Shown here piece after piece: positions 36,466-48,600 of a stretch of 64,000 nucleotides of DNA. This DNA is from Lingula anatina (taxonomy: Eukaryota; Brachiopoda; Lingulata; Lingulida; Lingulidae). The stretch spans positions 706,041-770,040 of the forward strand of contig NW_019775513.1 of the NCBI RefSeq assembly GCF_001039355.2. The letters run 5' to 3'. Position numbers and translations under genes: made by a program. Within the stretch, counting starts at the first letter, position 1. Each line of letters opens with the position of its first letter. Below the pieces are notes generated by a model, which searched no databases, was not told the origin of the DNA, and saw nothing but the letters and a program-made list of their open reading frames with translations.

Positions 36466-36812
36466 TATTCATAAAAGGCAGGTCAAGTTAAAAAATCAGC
36501 ATGTTCAGGCCATTATTGTAGAAGTAATGCTGTTTTCTCACTTTTCAGCATATATGCAACACTGTAAACACATTTCAAGGAAAACCGATAGGCCTGTTGT
36601 CATGAAACTCACAGGAGTAATCAATCTTACTAAAATGCAGGTCAAGTTCGAAAATCGGCATGATTGGTCCACTATTTTAGTAGTTATGCTGTTTTTTTCA
36701 TATTTTCAGCATACATGCAACACTGTAAACACAATATAAGAAAAACAGGCCAATTGTCACTAAACTCAAAGGAATGGTCAGTCTTACTAAAACGCAGGTT
36801 GAGTTTGAAGTG
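36466..36812. repeat. 158-base tandem repeat, 2+ units
   Basis: The marker gcaggt(c/t)(a/g)ag recurs at 36478, 36637 and 36794. Between the markers, 'agcatg/ggcatg', 'taatgctgtttt/ttatgctgtttt', and 'gcaacactgtaaacac' recur in order. It resembles a 'caggtcaagttcgaatttgg' repeat I recall as common in mollusc genomes (memory, unverified). Confidence 0.85.
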
Positions 36813-37161
36813 TTTCAAAGTGTGAACTTGAACTCCCATGGGCCTGAAGCCTTATGCTTGTTACACATTTTATTAACATTGGTATTACCTGTTGAGCATA
36901 ATTAAGATTTGATGTTGAATTTGCAGGTAAGCATAATGTACTTTTGCATCAAAATTGACAGTAGCCTATTTTGTGCATTGTTATTTACTGCTTTTTGTCT
37001 GTACATTTGAAAGCTTTGCTGCCTAGTTTTTTTTTTTTTTTTTTTTTCTTTTTCCATGTTAACAGGAATCTGAACATGTGCCATTACTAGTGTAAATAAA
37101 TTGTATTGAATATATTTGCCTATCAAACCTATAAAATTACATATATGTATTAACATTTTTA

Positions 37162-37194
37162 TGTACAGACAGAATTGACAGATGTGTCTGTACA
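37162..37194 (+). promoter_or_regulatory. second hairpin in the SCOC 3' UTR
   Basis: tgtacagaca pairs with tgtctgtaca across a 13-base loop. The outer flank 'tttttatgtacagaca' is shared with the 36309 hairpin, so the two are copies or the ends of one inserted element. Confidence 0.5.
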
Positions 37195-38214
37195 TGAAGC
37201 CATTTTGTTACTCATTGGACTTCATTATGTGACAGCAAAGGTGTACCCTAATAGAGAAGTTTATTATTATTATTCAAAGAATGTAATGCTTTTATCGTGG
37301 CAGTTTTAAAGTTTACGTGAAAAATTCTGACTCGGAATAGATATTTTCCTGTGGACATTTTAAAGGTCAGTTCATATTTGCTGGTCAGTAAGCTTGTGTT
37401 AATTTTAGTCACCTTTCTCATTCTGCTGTTTGATGAGATTGCTCCCACAAAAGTTGCAATTTTCTTGATAAGCAAGTATTTAATGGTTTCACACTACACT
37501 GGGTTTTTAATTATTTTGATTTATCAGGAATTGTAAAAAAATATCCGTGGTATTACCTGAAAATGATTTATTAGCACTTCTAGTTTGAAATATGACCAAT
37601 TTTATTGGAAAGCTAATGAAACTGCACAGTCGTGGTTAAAAACAGATCAACCAATAAGCAGCCATTTACTTACAGCAAGTCTTTGCTTTAAGAAGATGCA
37701 CACAAGTTGAATAGAATAAGGGGTTAACCTCAGTTTCTCTTGTTTCAGTATGTATATTTGATCCAACCTCTGTGTTCACTGATATTTGTTTTGTAAAATT
37801 GAAAAGTTTGCCATGTGTTCATATTAAGCTAATTTAAAATAAAACAAAGTTTTTGGAAATAAGTTCATTTTCACACCTTGCAGTGGCAATCATTTTTTTT
37901 TTTTCAATACTATTTAATTTAGCCTCCATAGGTCATACTTTTCCCTTTTGTAGTAAAAGTGAAACATTTGACCTAAAGTCATTTTATGTGGTGCTATGAA
38001 AGTGCTTGGAATTATGTAGACTTTTCATCATTGTCAGCATTTGTATAATTTTGTATATTAGTAGATGTAAATCCTGTACGTATTAAGTTTTTTTATCAAA
38101 GTATTAATAAGATTTCACCATTTCGTTGAGCAATGTAAGAAGCATGCACACAATGTACGTATTTATGAGAAGTAAAAAAATAAATGTCTTAAAAATGATA
38201 TATACGACAATATG

Positions 38215-38220
38215 TTTATT
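38215..38220 (-). terminator. COA5: poly(A) signal for COA5
   Basis: tttatt on the + strand (AATAAA on the - strand), 444 bases past the COA5 stop codon and the first such hexamer I see downstream. It faces the SCOC signal at 38179-38184, so the two transcripts end within a few bases of each other or overlap slightly. Confidence 0.5.
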
Positions 38221-38663
38221 CAAAATGCACAGTTTTCACAATTAATAAGTATGTACAATTACCTGTTCCAGTATGTGCATAACATTCGCAGTAATATATA
38301 TATGGGTACAATATTTCATTATATGATGTCACAACCCACTGCTGGAGCAACAACACAATGCATCTCTTTGCATGAGAAAGTCACCATCCTGTTTGACATT
38401 GTAGTCTATTTTTAAAAATGCGGAAAATAATAAATTTACTGAAGTTGGTTTAGAAGATGGCAGCAGGAAATCCGTGAATTCAATTTGCTTATTTCTATTT
38501 AACTGCAACCCAGAACATTAATACACACTTATATGTTATTAAGTCATTGGCACTGTTCAGTTTGTAACAACGACCATATCTTCATACTGCCTGGAGAGGG
38601 AGGGGAGGAAGTCCCTTTAAAAACATTTTTCCACTATCCTGTATTAAATTAAAATGTATTTGC

Positions 38664-40086
38664 TCAGTAGGCCTTTGGTCCCCTGAACCTATAACGGTTG
38701 TCCATCTGTAAATAAAAAAAAAAAACAATTGCTATTTAGAAAAAAGGTTATTCAAAAGCAGAATACAAAGAGAACATCCTTTATGTGAATGTACAGATGT
38801 ACACCCTGATAGAAAAATTAGTTTGTTTTATCACTACAAATTGATGATTTGCAGTGCACACTTTGGGCCATAGAAAATTAAGAAACTGTTTAATTACCAC
38901 AACTGACCCTACTTTATAGGAAACATTTTTCACGCCTACTTTATAATAGATCCACATATTTTGAAACTCCCACTGAGTTGTAACCAAGTCTGTCAGAGTG
39001 AACAGAATGATTTACTTTACGGCAAAATATCACCAATTTATTCTTACCAGAGATCGCCTACAATTAAAGAGCGCTTTTGCTATCTCACAACACTCTTTAG
39101 GTGCCCTAGACCCATCAACTGTTGTTCCTTTTAAGCAGTCTTTGGAAGAGTTCTTATACTGAAACACAAACAATCAACAAGTTATTAAATAATGCAGGTT
39201 CATTTGCAGGGGAGGAAAGGCATCTGGGGATAGAAAGAACAGCATTTAGCTGGAAAAGGTCAACACTGCATCAAAATTCAATCTACCTATAGGGTCCACA
39301 TGCCATTTCACAAGTTGGGTCATCAAAGGGGAGGGGGGTGTTGGGTAAAAATGCCCCCTTCCATAAAAAAATTTTTCTCTGAAAATGTTGCCTACAGGTA
39401 ACAGATAACATGATATTAGTGTGTACTGTTTGACTGCAGTTCTCACTGCTTCCATTATGTTTATTTCAAGACACTACCTAACACAGGTAAATGCATTAAG
39501 TTTGAAACACAAGATGAGTATATGAAACCCTTCTCGTTACACTTACTAGTATCTTAGTACCAGGGATACTGTTTGATCATATTTTTAACAGATAAATCTT
39601 ATGAATTAATACTGCCAAAATATTGTAAGCTTTCACCTGGCGATTCTTGGCCCCTGTCAACCATCTTGATATAGTTTTGAATTGCATGCAACCTAAGAGC
39701 CAGAGCACAAACTGACGACATACTTTTATATACCAAGATTGTTACAGAGTTTGGACAAGTGTCAGGAAACAAAGATCAAAGGTTGGTTACTAAGAGAAAG
39801 ATACCAAAGTTCAAAGTTGGTATGAGTTCTGCATTTAGCCATTACAAAAATTTCCATTGGACACCATAAAGAAAACTGTCAATGTAAAAACTGGCAGTAT
39901 CTGTTATCAACTGGGGATGTTCAACATTGTTCAGTCATGTGCACCTGAGTCCTCTTAAGTAATTTTTTTTCAGCATGGCCCTTCATAAAAACTTACCACA
40001 GATACACATTCACAACTTAACAGGCACTGTTTGAGGTCTTCTCGTATCACAGCACAAACATGACTGGGTTTTTCACCTTCATTCAT
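38664..40086 (-). CDS. COA5: cytochrome c oxidase assembly factor 5 (PET191 family), 80 aa, three coding exons
   Basis: COA5/Pet191 is a twin CX9C protein of the mitochondrial intermembrane space needed to assemble respiratory complex IV. Coding exons on the - strand are 40086-39997 (30 codons), 39158-39048 (37 codons) and 38705-38664 (13 codons plus TGA), all in phase 0. The Cys pairs C11-x9-C21 and C53-x9-C63 form the helical hairpin, with extra Cys at 25, 27, 38 and 54. The C-terminus MDNRYRFRGPKAY matches the strongly conserved end of the family. Length is close to the human protein (74 aa). The first ATG is used because the overlapping one four bases later stops quickly. The 5' leader starts after an acceptor at about 40128, so an upstream non-coding exon is expected. 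Confidence 0.94.
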
Positions 40087-40127
40087 TTTTCTTAATGTGA
40101 ATAAATTTGTCTTCAGTTACATTCCTC

Positions 40128-41535
40128 CTGCAACAAGAAATTCCAAAGAATTAATGGGTCCCATGTCCCTATGTTGTGTTGATAAAACAACTGTCGCCAT
40201 GGAATGAAGACAGAACTGTCCATAATAAAAGGATGAAGAGATAATATAGGCATTAAACTGACTTACAAGTTCAAATGCCCAAGCTAGGGAGAATTGACAA
40301 AAAGCTGAAGAATTTTCGAGTAATGATAAGTCAAACTATTAGTTAGGTTGCCTCACTTTTCGACCTAACATTTAGTTACAGTTACGTGCTAGCTATTAAC
40401 CTTGCCTCAGTTTTTTTTACCTTACAAGTTACAAGCTAGGTTAGTCGGTACTTGCCGCAGTACAACTACCAATGCAATAGTTTTACTAGAAGTAAAGTCG
40501 AAAACTGAGGGCGAATATCTAAGTCATTACCGATCAAAAATACAATTTACTGCATAAGTAGATGTATCAAGAGTGTGCCAATCTGGTGTGCTGAGTTTTA
40601 AATACAAATAAACAAAGTCTAGAGGAAGGCAATAAAATTGGCTTCAAACACTTCTCACCAGCCGTCCGTAATCGACCTTAACGGCTTGTTTCCTTAAGAT
40701 CCGTGCCAGCTATACATCTTATAAGTGTATAATGTGGTACCATTATGCTATAAGCATAATAATTATTATATAAAGAGCAGCTCTTCTCTTTACTTGGGTT
40801 TAAAAAATGGAATATTGATAATAAAAAGGATACAATTAACTTTGTCATCTTATCTAAGATTTATGGAACTAATCATAAAAGAAGGTGCGCAGATGTGATG
40901 CGCATAACATGATTTTCACACGACTGGGGCAACAGCTCTAATCAGTGTTTACCATTGCCTTTTTCTGTTGTTACACACAAGTTTTTAAATAATGCTTATG
41001 TAGCTTTTTTCTTTTAATGATGTTTGAACGAGTATCAATTTTTTTGTGTTTTACGTATCACTTTAAAATTTTATTTTTAATTTTAATTTTAAAAAATTAA
41101 TTACCACTTTCGAGCTTTTGTTGTAGGCCTATAGGCCGGCCTGCTACCGGTGTGACGAAATTGAGGGTCCGTGAAACAGAAAATCCGTCCTCCATTTAAT
41201 TATAATGGTTAAGGTTAGCCTAGCCTCAGTGGGTCAAAATCAACGGCGAGGTTTAGTCCTACCTGTCTTATAAATGCCTCTGTATCATGGGATACAGTTT
41301 ATGAGCGTGATTGGTTAGCAATCTGGCTAATGAACCTAGAAATCACGGAAAACGACTTTAAAATATCAAACTAGTCTACATAACGCAATAAATAAATAAA
41401 TAAAAATCGGTAAAAATTTTATCACTAATCATCTTAGTAAACCGCCGGTAAAGAGTGGTATAGGGTGCACCATTGCATGCATCCTCCGTCGCAACTGTAT
41501 TTTCCGATAGTCAGTAAATACGTCCTCACCATGTG
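40128..41535. other. 5' flank of COA5 and intergenic DNA
   Basis: The non-coding first exon and promoter of COA5 must lie here; I cannot fix their position. A CpG-containing patch is near 40660-40720. 41,050-41,110 is AT-only low complexity. No other gene seen. Confidence 0.45.
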
Positions 41536-41802
41536 CAGGGGCGGATCCCGGACTATTTGAAGGGGGGGGGGGGGGATTCCGCATATGCGAAGCCGACTCT
41601 CTCCCCCCCTCCTTCCTTGGCTTGGGGTTCGGAGCCCGCTAAAGGGTCCCGAAGAATTTTGGTAAGCCTATTTTAGAGGGTAAACGGTGCCAATTGGTAC
41701 GGTTTAGAATTATGGTTCAGCTAGTGGTGTGATTTTTTTACAGAAATCGAAGTGGGGAGAGGCTAGGGACCCCCTTGACACACACCCCTAAATCCGCCAC
41801 TG
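41536..41802. mobile_element. MITE-like element with CAGGGGCGGAT / ATCCGCCACTG termini
   Basis: Starts caggggcggatcc and ends aaatccgccactg, an imperfect inverted repeat close to that of the 7692-7858 element. atgtg lies directly to the left and again one base to the right, compatible with a 5-bp target duplication. A G14 run is near the left end. Confidence 0.65.
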
Positions 41803-41819
41803 AATGTGGGTGGAAAAGT

Positions 41820-42200
41820 GAGAGTAGGCCCTATTCAGTAAGAGAATATATCAACCATTGCTTATCTGCCAGAGAGCATGCGTTTCCTCACAAAACAGTT
41901 CGGTTCAATAATGGTTTGGGGTGCACAATGTTTAATGGCCAGGGAAACCTCAGCGTACAATGGAATCCTGGACCAACACTTTGCAATAGAGAACATTTTT
42001 AGGGACAGGAATCATCGGTTTATTTTTAACGATGATAATAGGCCTACTGCACGACATGGTGTCAAAGTATTCCACAAACAAGTGTGATTTCATCAACAAG
42101 ACACCAAAAGGGAAGACACGCTGACCCAATTCCAACACGCAAACCGCATTGAAAACCCATTAGGCCTAGATGTAATTGGAAATCCAGTAGCTATATAGAT
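41820..42200 (+). pseudogene. decayed Tc1/mariner transposase fragment
   Basis: One frame (41878-42087) reads FGSIMVWGAQCLMA and then HRFIFNDDNRPTARHGVK. These correspond to the GSIMVWG block and the catalytic FQQDNDPxHTA block of Tc1/mariner DDE transposases. A later segment in another frame, HANRIENPLGLDVIG, matches the SPDLNPIENLWDxxGR block. The earlier N-terminal part is missing, the frame shifts and stop codons intervene, so it is inactive. It lies about 470 bases upstream of the first SLC22 start codon. Confidence 0.75.
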
Positions 42201-42669
42201 GCATTTGACTTGTTTAATAAAAGGTCACCTTATAGGTGCACGGTAAAAACTCACATAATCCTGTCTCATTAAACACTGATATTAGCTTTTTCCTTGGAAA
42301 AGGACCGATTTTTCTGCTTCTCATGAATCACACGACCCTGCAGTTGTATCCAATGCTTTATCCGTTTTATTCTGTCTTTAATGATTTGGTTCTAAATGCC
42401 TATAAGCAATTAATTAGTAGGATTGCAGGATGTTCTCGACTTACCACTGTGCCTCCTACTGGTCGTGTTATCTCTGACCTAGCGTGTGGTCAGTGTAATC
42501 GATTTTAGCATATTTCTGTGCTTCCACAACATAATTTAACAAACTGTACCAGATATGCAAGTAGGACGACCCCGCTTTTATCACGATGTAACCTTATTCC
42601 ATTGACGACATCCCAGTGTTTAAGCCTGTCGGTCGCGTGAGAAGCTGAAGCTTTCTTGTTGCTGAAGTT

Positions 42670-45600
42670 ATGTTATTTGACGAGTTTATAAAGCTGCTGG
42701 GAGAACTTGGTACCTATCAGAAGCAACGATACGCGCTTATTTGTGCGGCGTCATTTTATTCGGTCGTGTCCACCCTCTGCATTGTATTCTATGGCGCGGA
42801 ACCCATTCACCATTGTAAAATACCAGAGACTCAAATGGAACTCATGATCAGACTGTACGGGAACTTGTCAAAAGAGGATGTGTATAACCTCTCTATACCA
42901 TATAGGAAAGATGGGAAACGAAGCGGTTGTCTTCTAAATCTGCTCAGTGAACGAACACCTATGATCAATGAAAGCTTGCAGAACTGGAATGAAGAGGTGT
43001 CCCATGCCGTTTCATCGTCATCAAATTATACGTATGATGAGAATGTCACTTATTCAGCATCACATCCTTGGATTGATAGAACTAGATATCTTGTCGAACC
43101 CCAGCCGTGTACAAATGGGCGTATGTACAGTCAGAAGATCTATGGGTCCACAATAGTCTCAGAGGTATGAGCGACAATAGGCATAATGGTTATCTTTGAT
43201 GTTGTAATTGGAATAAATAAAGGGGATTATTAATTATTATATACATTAAAGGACGCCCGCTTTCTCTCTCTCTCAGCCACACATTCGTAAAACACGCTGA
43301 TATAGGGGAAACCGGGGCTAGTTGGCCCAGTTAGACACTTTTGGCCTTGTAGAGCCAACTAGGAATAAGTTAGAGTAACAAAACCGGTTTCGAAGTAAGC
43401 CCCTTGAACTAAGCTACGTATGCAACGTCATTATTTTTCAAATATAATGCCAGATCTAGGGAATTTGACAAAAAAAAAACGCAATTGACGCCAGGGAGGC
43501 CAACTTGCCCTGGGGCGGGGCAAGTTGGCCCCTTATACGAAAATGAAGAAAGTGTCCCATGTAAAAGCCTTGAAATACATTTTTATACATTTTTAATTTA
43601 TTAAATTGATTTTTGAGAGTCTTTGATGAATAAATAGTTCAAATGAGGCAGATTTATTGAGGTTTCCGTACGTCACGTTGTATGTGTTGAAAGAACCAAA
43701 ATATCTATCAATAAAATTTGTTTTGTTTTATTTAAGAATAAATTAACAATGGTATAAAGCAGGTTTTTAATGAATGAAAACGAATAATAAATTTTCGTTT
43801 GAAAAAAAAGTATCAAATTCAGTTTTAAACTGGTAATTTTTTAATAAACCATTGAGTTTGTTTCAACAACGGTCTGTAGCTCTGTTGCGCGAAAAGGATT
43901 GTGGTCAATATGAGGGTCCAACTTGCCCCGAGTCAAGGGGGCCAACTAGCCCCATGTGCACATTTTTAATTTTAAAGGATGGTAGCCATTTATGGTGCTA
44001 GAATGAACAACGATTATATATTTCTGTGAAACTTGAAACAATGAGCTTCAGTTTGATGCCCTATACATATACTATATTCGATCAAAAGCTTATGAAAATA
44101 GAATTTAAAGTCTCTTTAAAGATGCATACCAAGTCAATTTTTTGTCACAAAAACCAACCAAATGCCAGCATATAGTTTCAAGTAGTATAACTAAGAGAAT
44201 TACCAAGAGGCATTGTTTAATTTTACCCGAAAATGATGTTTGATCGGATTTTTCTGCTGGCATTCTAAGCTGTATGTCCATGGGGCAGGAAAGTAGGTCA
44301 CGGAAGTAGGTTAAATTTACAACCAAAAATTTAAAGAAAGGGGCAGTCTAAAGGTCTTTTATGGCTGATCGAGTGATCTATTCAGTTTATCCCTTGGCAT
44401 GTCGAATTTATTTGAGTCATATAAGAATCTAATAGAAGTGGTTTACATGTGTTACTGGGAATCCACACTCCACCGATGCTCGGTTCGTATGTACCTTTAA
44501 TAAAGTTACTTTAAGATGCTAAATTCTTTCATTTGGACTCACTGCCTAAATAAAACTTCTTTACGACCGACGTTTTCTCAGCACTATTGGATACGGTTTC
44601 TTTACTAAATGATGTGATCAATTTTTTACCCCATAGTTACTTTTTCATAAATTGATGGGGGGGGGGGGGGGGGCAACTTACCCCGGGATCCAACTAGCCC
44701 CGGTCTCCCCTAAGTGCGACTTTAAATTGATGACATACTACAGGAACATAAGCAACTTAAGAGATTTGTACATTTTATGCCCGACGAAAAAATAATATAA
44801 TAAGTTTAATTCAAAAGTGTCATTGCAGTTTGATTTGGCCTGTGAGAATGCATGGCAACTCAGCACGTGCACTTCCATCTTCTTCTCTGGTAAACTTCTG
44901 GGCGTGCTTGTGTCCGGTTTTCTGTCAGACAGGTAACATATTTTCGAATGGAACACACTTCCTAAAATAGTCATGTCGCTCTGAGAAAATGGTCTCAATA
45001 ATTCACACTGCATAGCAAATGTTTTCAATTCATTTCTTTAAACATTGCGCATATACCTTTGCTTTTACATTTTATCTATCAAATATAAACCATTTGTTTT
45101 CGCGTCATCAGTCGGAACACTTAAAAGGTATGCGGACCCTATCACTTGCTTTGAACGTCAACATTAGAAGAATATAAACCAATGACGAATGAAGAAACCG
45201 CCCCTATCAACGTGGAAAAATAATAAAGGAATCTGTAAAACTGTTCCCATTTATCCAGTCCGCTGTCTATGATTTTTTTTATGTTATTTCTTACAGATTT
45301 GGACGGAGGCCGGTGTTTTTGGGTAGTGTAATTGTCTTAGCAGTTTCAGGGATTGCACTGGCGTTTTCTCCAAACATGACGGTGTTTTGCGTTTTGTTTG
45401 TCATCCAAGGCACCAGTGACTCTTGTATGTGCATGGCACTGGTTACCCTAGGCGAGTGACTTTTTAAAGATATTTTCTAGTTTGTTTTCATGTCTATATA
45501 CAATGATATATTTAAACGTAAGCCTAAGTTATGCTACTTTTTAAAAGTCTTGTGAAATATACCTATTGTACCTTTAATCATGTATGTATGCATGACCTAT

Positions 45601-48600
45601 TATAAACTGAAATTTTATACACTTTTTATTTATAAACCAACCTGTTACTTGCCTAAACCCTAAAGTAGGGTCTATTTGTATAACATCCATCCGAAATTTA
45701 CATAGTTTGACATGTTGTTATTGATTTAAAGACTCGTATGAAACGCCAAATACTCGACCGTCATATACAAAACCTATCTTTATTAAAGGATTTTGTCATT
45801 TGATAATTATATTCTTATAGGCATGGAGTTCGTCGGGCCAAGCAAAAGGAAAATAGCAGGCACTGTGATGGGCATGTGTTACGGACTGGGACATACACTT
45901 TTAGCCGTGGAGGCTTATTTCTTCAGCAACTGGCGCCACCTGGCGTTAGTAGCAGGTTCTCCAGGGGTCGTCATTATACTCTTCTGGTTGTAAGTGGGTC
46001 TGTTCTCACGTCAAAATTTCAATACAAGCGAATTATCGACCGTGAATGAAACATAAAATGATTTTTTCCTATCGTTTTATTATACTAAACCTGCTTATTT
46101 ACATCTTGTAAACACATTTAAATGATTTTTCGTAGATTCAGTATCAATTGATGACATTCCCTCTGAAACTCCCATCTATTGCCTATCATTAAACGACCTT
46201 TTATTCTATTTAATCAATGCATTTGACGTCTTTACTACACCTGAACACAATGTATGTATAAGGCAAAGAGTAGTTACCAAATGCAAAATGTGACATAATT
46301 AACGGAGAGCAATTGTATGCATAATCTTTCGGCATAACATGACAATACCCAGAGCAGAAGTACCTCTAATATTCGACCTTTTGTGTTTAGCTTTCTTCCC
46401 GAATCTGCCCGCTGGTTACTGTCTCGCGGCAAGCATAAGGAGGCAAAGGCGATCATCGCCAAAGTAGCCGCAGTCAACAAGGTAACAATAGAGGAGGACA
46501 CGTTGGAGCGGCTTTTTAAAGAGGAAAACGAGGAAAAGACAACCAGAACGCATTCCCCTTTGGATCTTTTTAGGACGTGGAAGAGAGCGAGACTAGCTCT
46601 TTTGCATGCTTTCATTTCGTAAGTGACACCATGCATAATATATGTGATAACACCATGTTGGTAATTCGTTTGCCTACCAGCTGGCTAAGATGATATGGTA
46701 AAGAGTTCGTATCTCATGCGGTGTTTCGTGGGTTCGATCCCTAGTTGAGTATTGCCAGTTTTGATGCCAGTGCCCTATCCCCTCCCCACATCAGGGCCCG
46801 CTTCCCCATTCTGAAATTTTTGGAGTAATTAGATTTGATAACATACTAGGTTGAATTTATTTCATTGGTCGATTTTATCTTGAATAATTTTTTATCTGTA
46901 TCTTTCCAGGGCCGTCACAGGGATATGCTACTATGGACTTGCTTTAAATGCACAAGGACTTGGTGGCAGTATATACATCAACTTTGCATTGCTGGGGGCT
47001 GCAGATATCCCAGCACAACTGGTTTCTATGTTATTCCTGGATAAAATTGGGCGAAGAAAACTCCTCTTGTTGTCATTGTGTGGAGGTGGAATTTGTTGCA
47101 TCGTTTCAGGATTAATCCCCAGAGGTTTGTATTTTTGCGTATTTGGCTAATGGGATAAAACAAAAATGTTGTAAATTTCCTCTTAAGGGGCAAAGTAATT
47201 GTTCGAAACACGCCACCACGCTGGTTTTGATCTCGCTTTGATGCTATACCCTTTATGCCCCCCTCCCCCCCGTGAACACCAGTACATCAATTCATTAAAA
47301 AGACTATCCAAACATTTTTTTCAGATCATCTTTTGAATTTAAGTGGTTCTGACACTATCTATTTTCATCAGAATTTTCCTTTGCTTTTTATGTGACATAT
47401 TCATTTATATAATAATTATCAATTGCCGAATTCTTATTTCGATATAAATTTCAAGTTCTGAACAAAAATCCAACTTGGTCTCAAATGCGCCTCAGTGACC
47501 GAGAAGGCATTTTATCGGTTCTCCAGTAGATTCACTCTGTTATAATTTAATTTCAGACTTCGAGTGGGCTGTCATAGCTATGGCAGTGATGGGGAAAATG
47601 GTAATAGGTGCTTGTAAAGACGTGCTTAACATTGTGGCTGTTGAAATGTACCCCACCGTGATACGGTATGCACTTAATTTTTTATGGATATAAAGAAAGA
47701 GAACAAGGCGATTATAAGTGGGAAGAAACCGTTAAGAATGTGCAGAACTTCTTCTCCAGAACTACTTTGCCTCAGAACCGAGTGCCAAAATCACATTTGT
47801 GCAATCTTTCGATTCGCAGCATTCAATTTTTTTATTAAATAAAAGATGTGTGAATAAACATTAAAGTTACTCAATTACTACTAACACAATGATTCACTAG
47901 CGTTTTTCCTATTGCGTTTGACTCTTATAACAGTAAGTGTATTGTACACAAACATTTTCATAGTATAAGTTTAAGCAAATGCTCATAAGGTCCTTTTTTC
48001 TTTGATAATTTTAGATTGAGGCGGGAAACAAGTGTGAAAGAAAAACGAGCCCAGAGAGAGACAAGTTTTGTAGTAACATATTATTCCACGTATTCTCTTC
48101 TTTCAGAAACATTGGAGTGACCTTCTCTAACTCCTTTTGTAGAGCTGGAGGGCTTGTGGCCCCGCAGATTTTATTTCTTGCACATCTTTACCGGCCCTTG
48201 CCATTTATCACATGGGGAACTCTTTCTTTACTCGGAGGGATACTAGCCATGCTTCTTCCTGATACGCTTGGGAAACCACTTCCACAGACCCTGGAAGCCT
48301 GGGATGCTAGACTAAATTGTGACAAGTGATTATGTTTCTCACTTTAATTTTGAAGATAAATAATAATCACCGTGTTAAACTTGTTAAAGAAATTAATAAA
48401 TCTAATTATAAAGCTATGGAGATCAACTAAAACTAGGCACAAAACACCATACGTGTAGCTTTCGATATATTTGCCTTCTTCATAAATAATTTTAGTCCCT
48501 GAAGAAGGCACTTACACCGTATGCCGAAAGCATATGATGGCAATGTTGACAAATGCCTATTTTAAACTTAATGCTTATTTGCATTTGTCTAGTTTGAATA

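Larger units (their letters stand above)
35838..38184 (+). other. SCOC: SCOC 3' untranslated region with poly(A) signal
   Basis: From the TAG at 35835-35837 the sequence runs, without another gene on this strand, to an AATAAA at 38179-38184; an earlier AATAAA lies at 37838-37843 and could give a shorter form. The region holds a tandem repeat (36466-36812), two related hairpins (36309-36350 and 37162-37194) and a UGUACAUA Pumilio-type site at 36345-36352. The 3' limit is inferred from signals only. Confidence 0.6.

Noticed and set aside
46680-46760. tRNA gene
   Set aside because: A and B boxes are present, but the acceptor stem and anticodon arm do not fold into a proper tRNA. A tRNA-derived SINE fits better.
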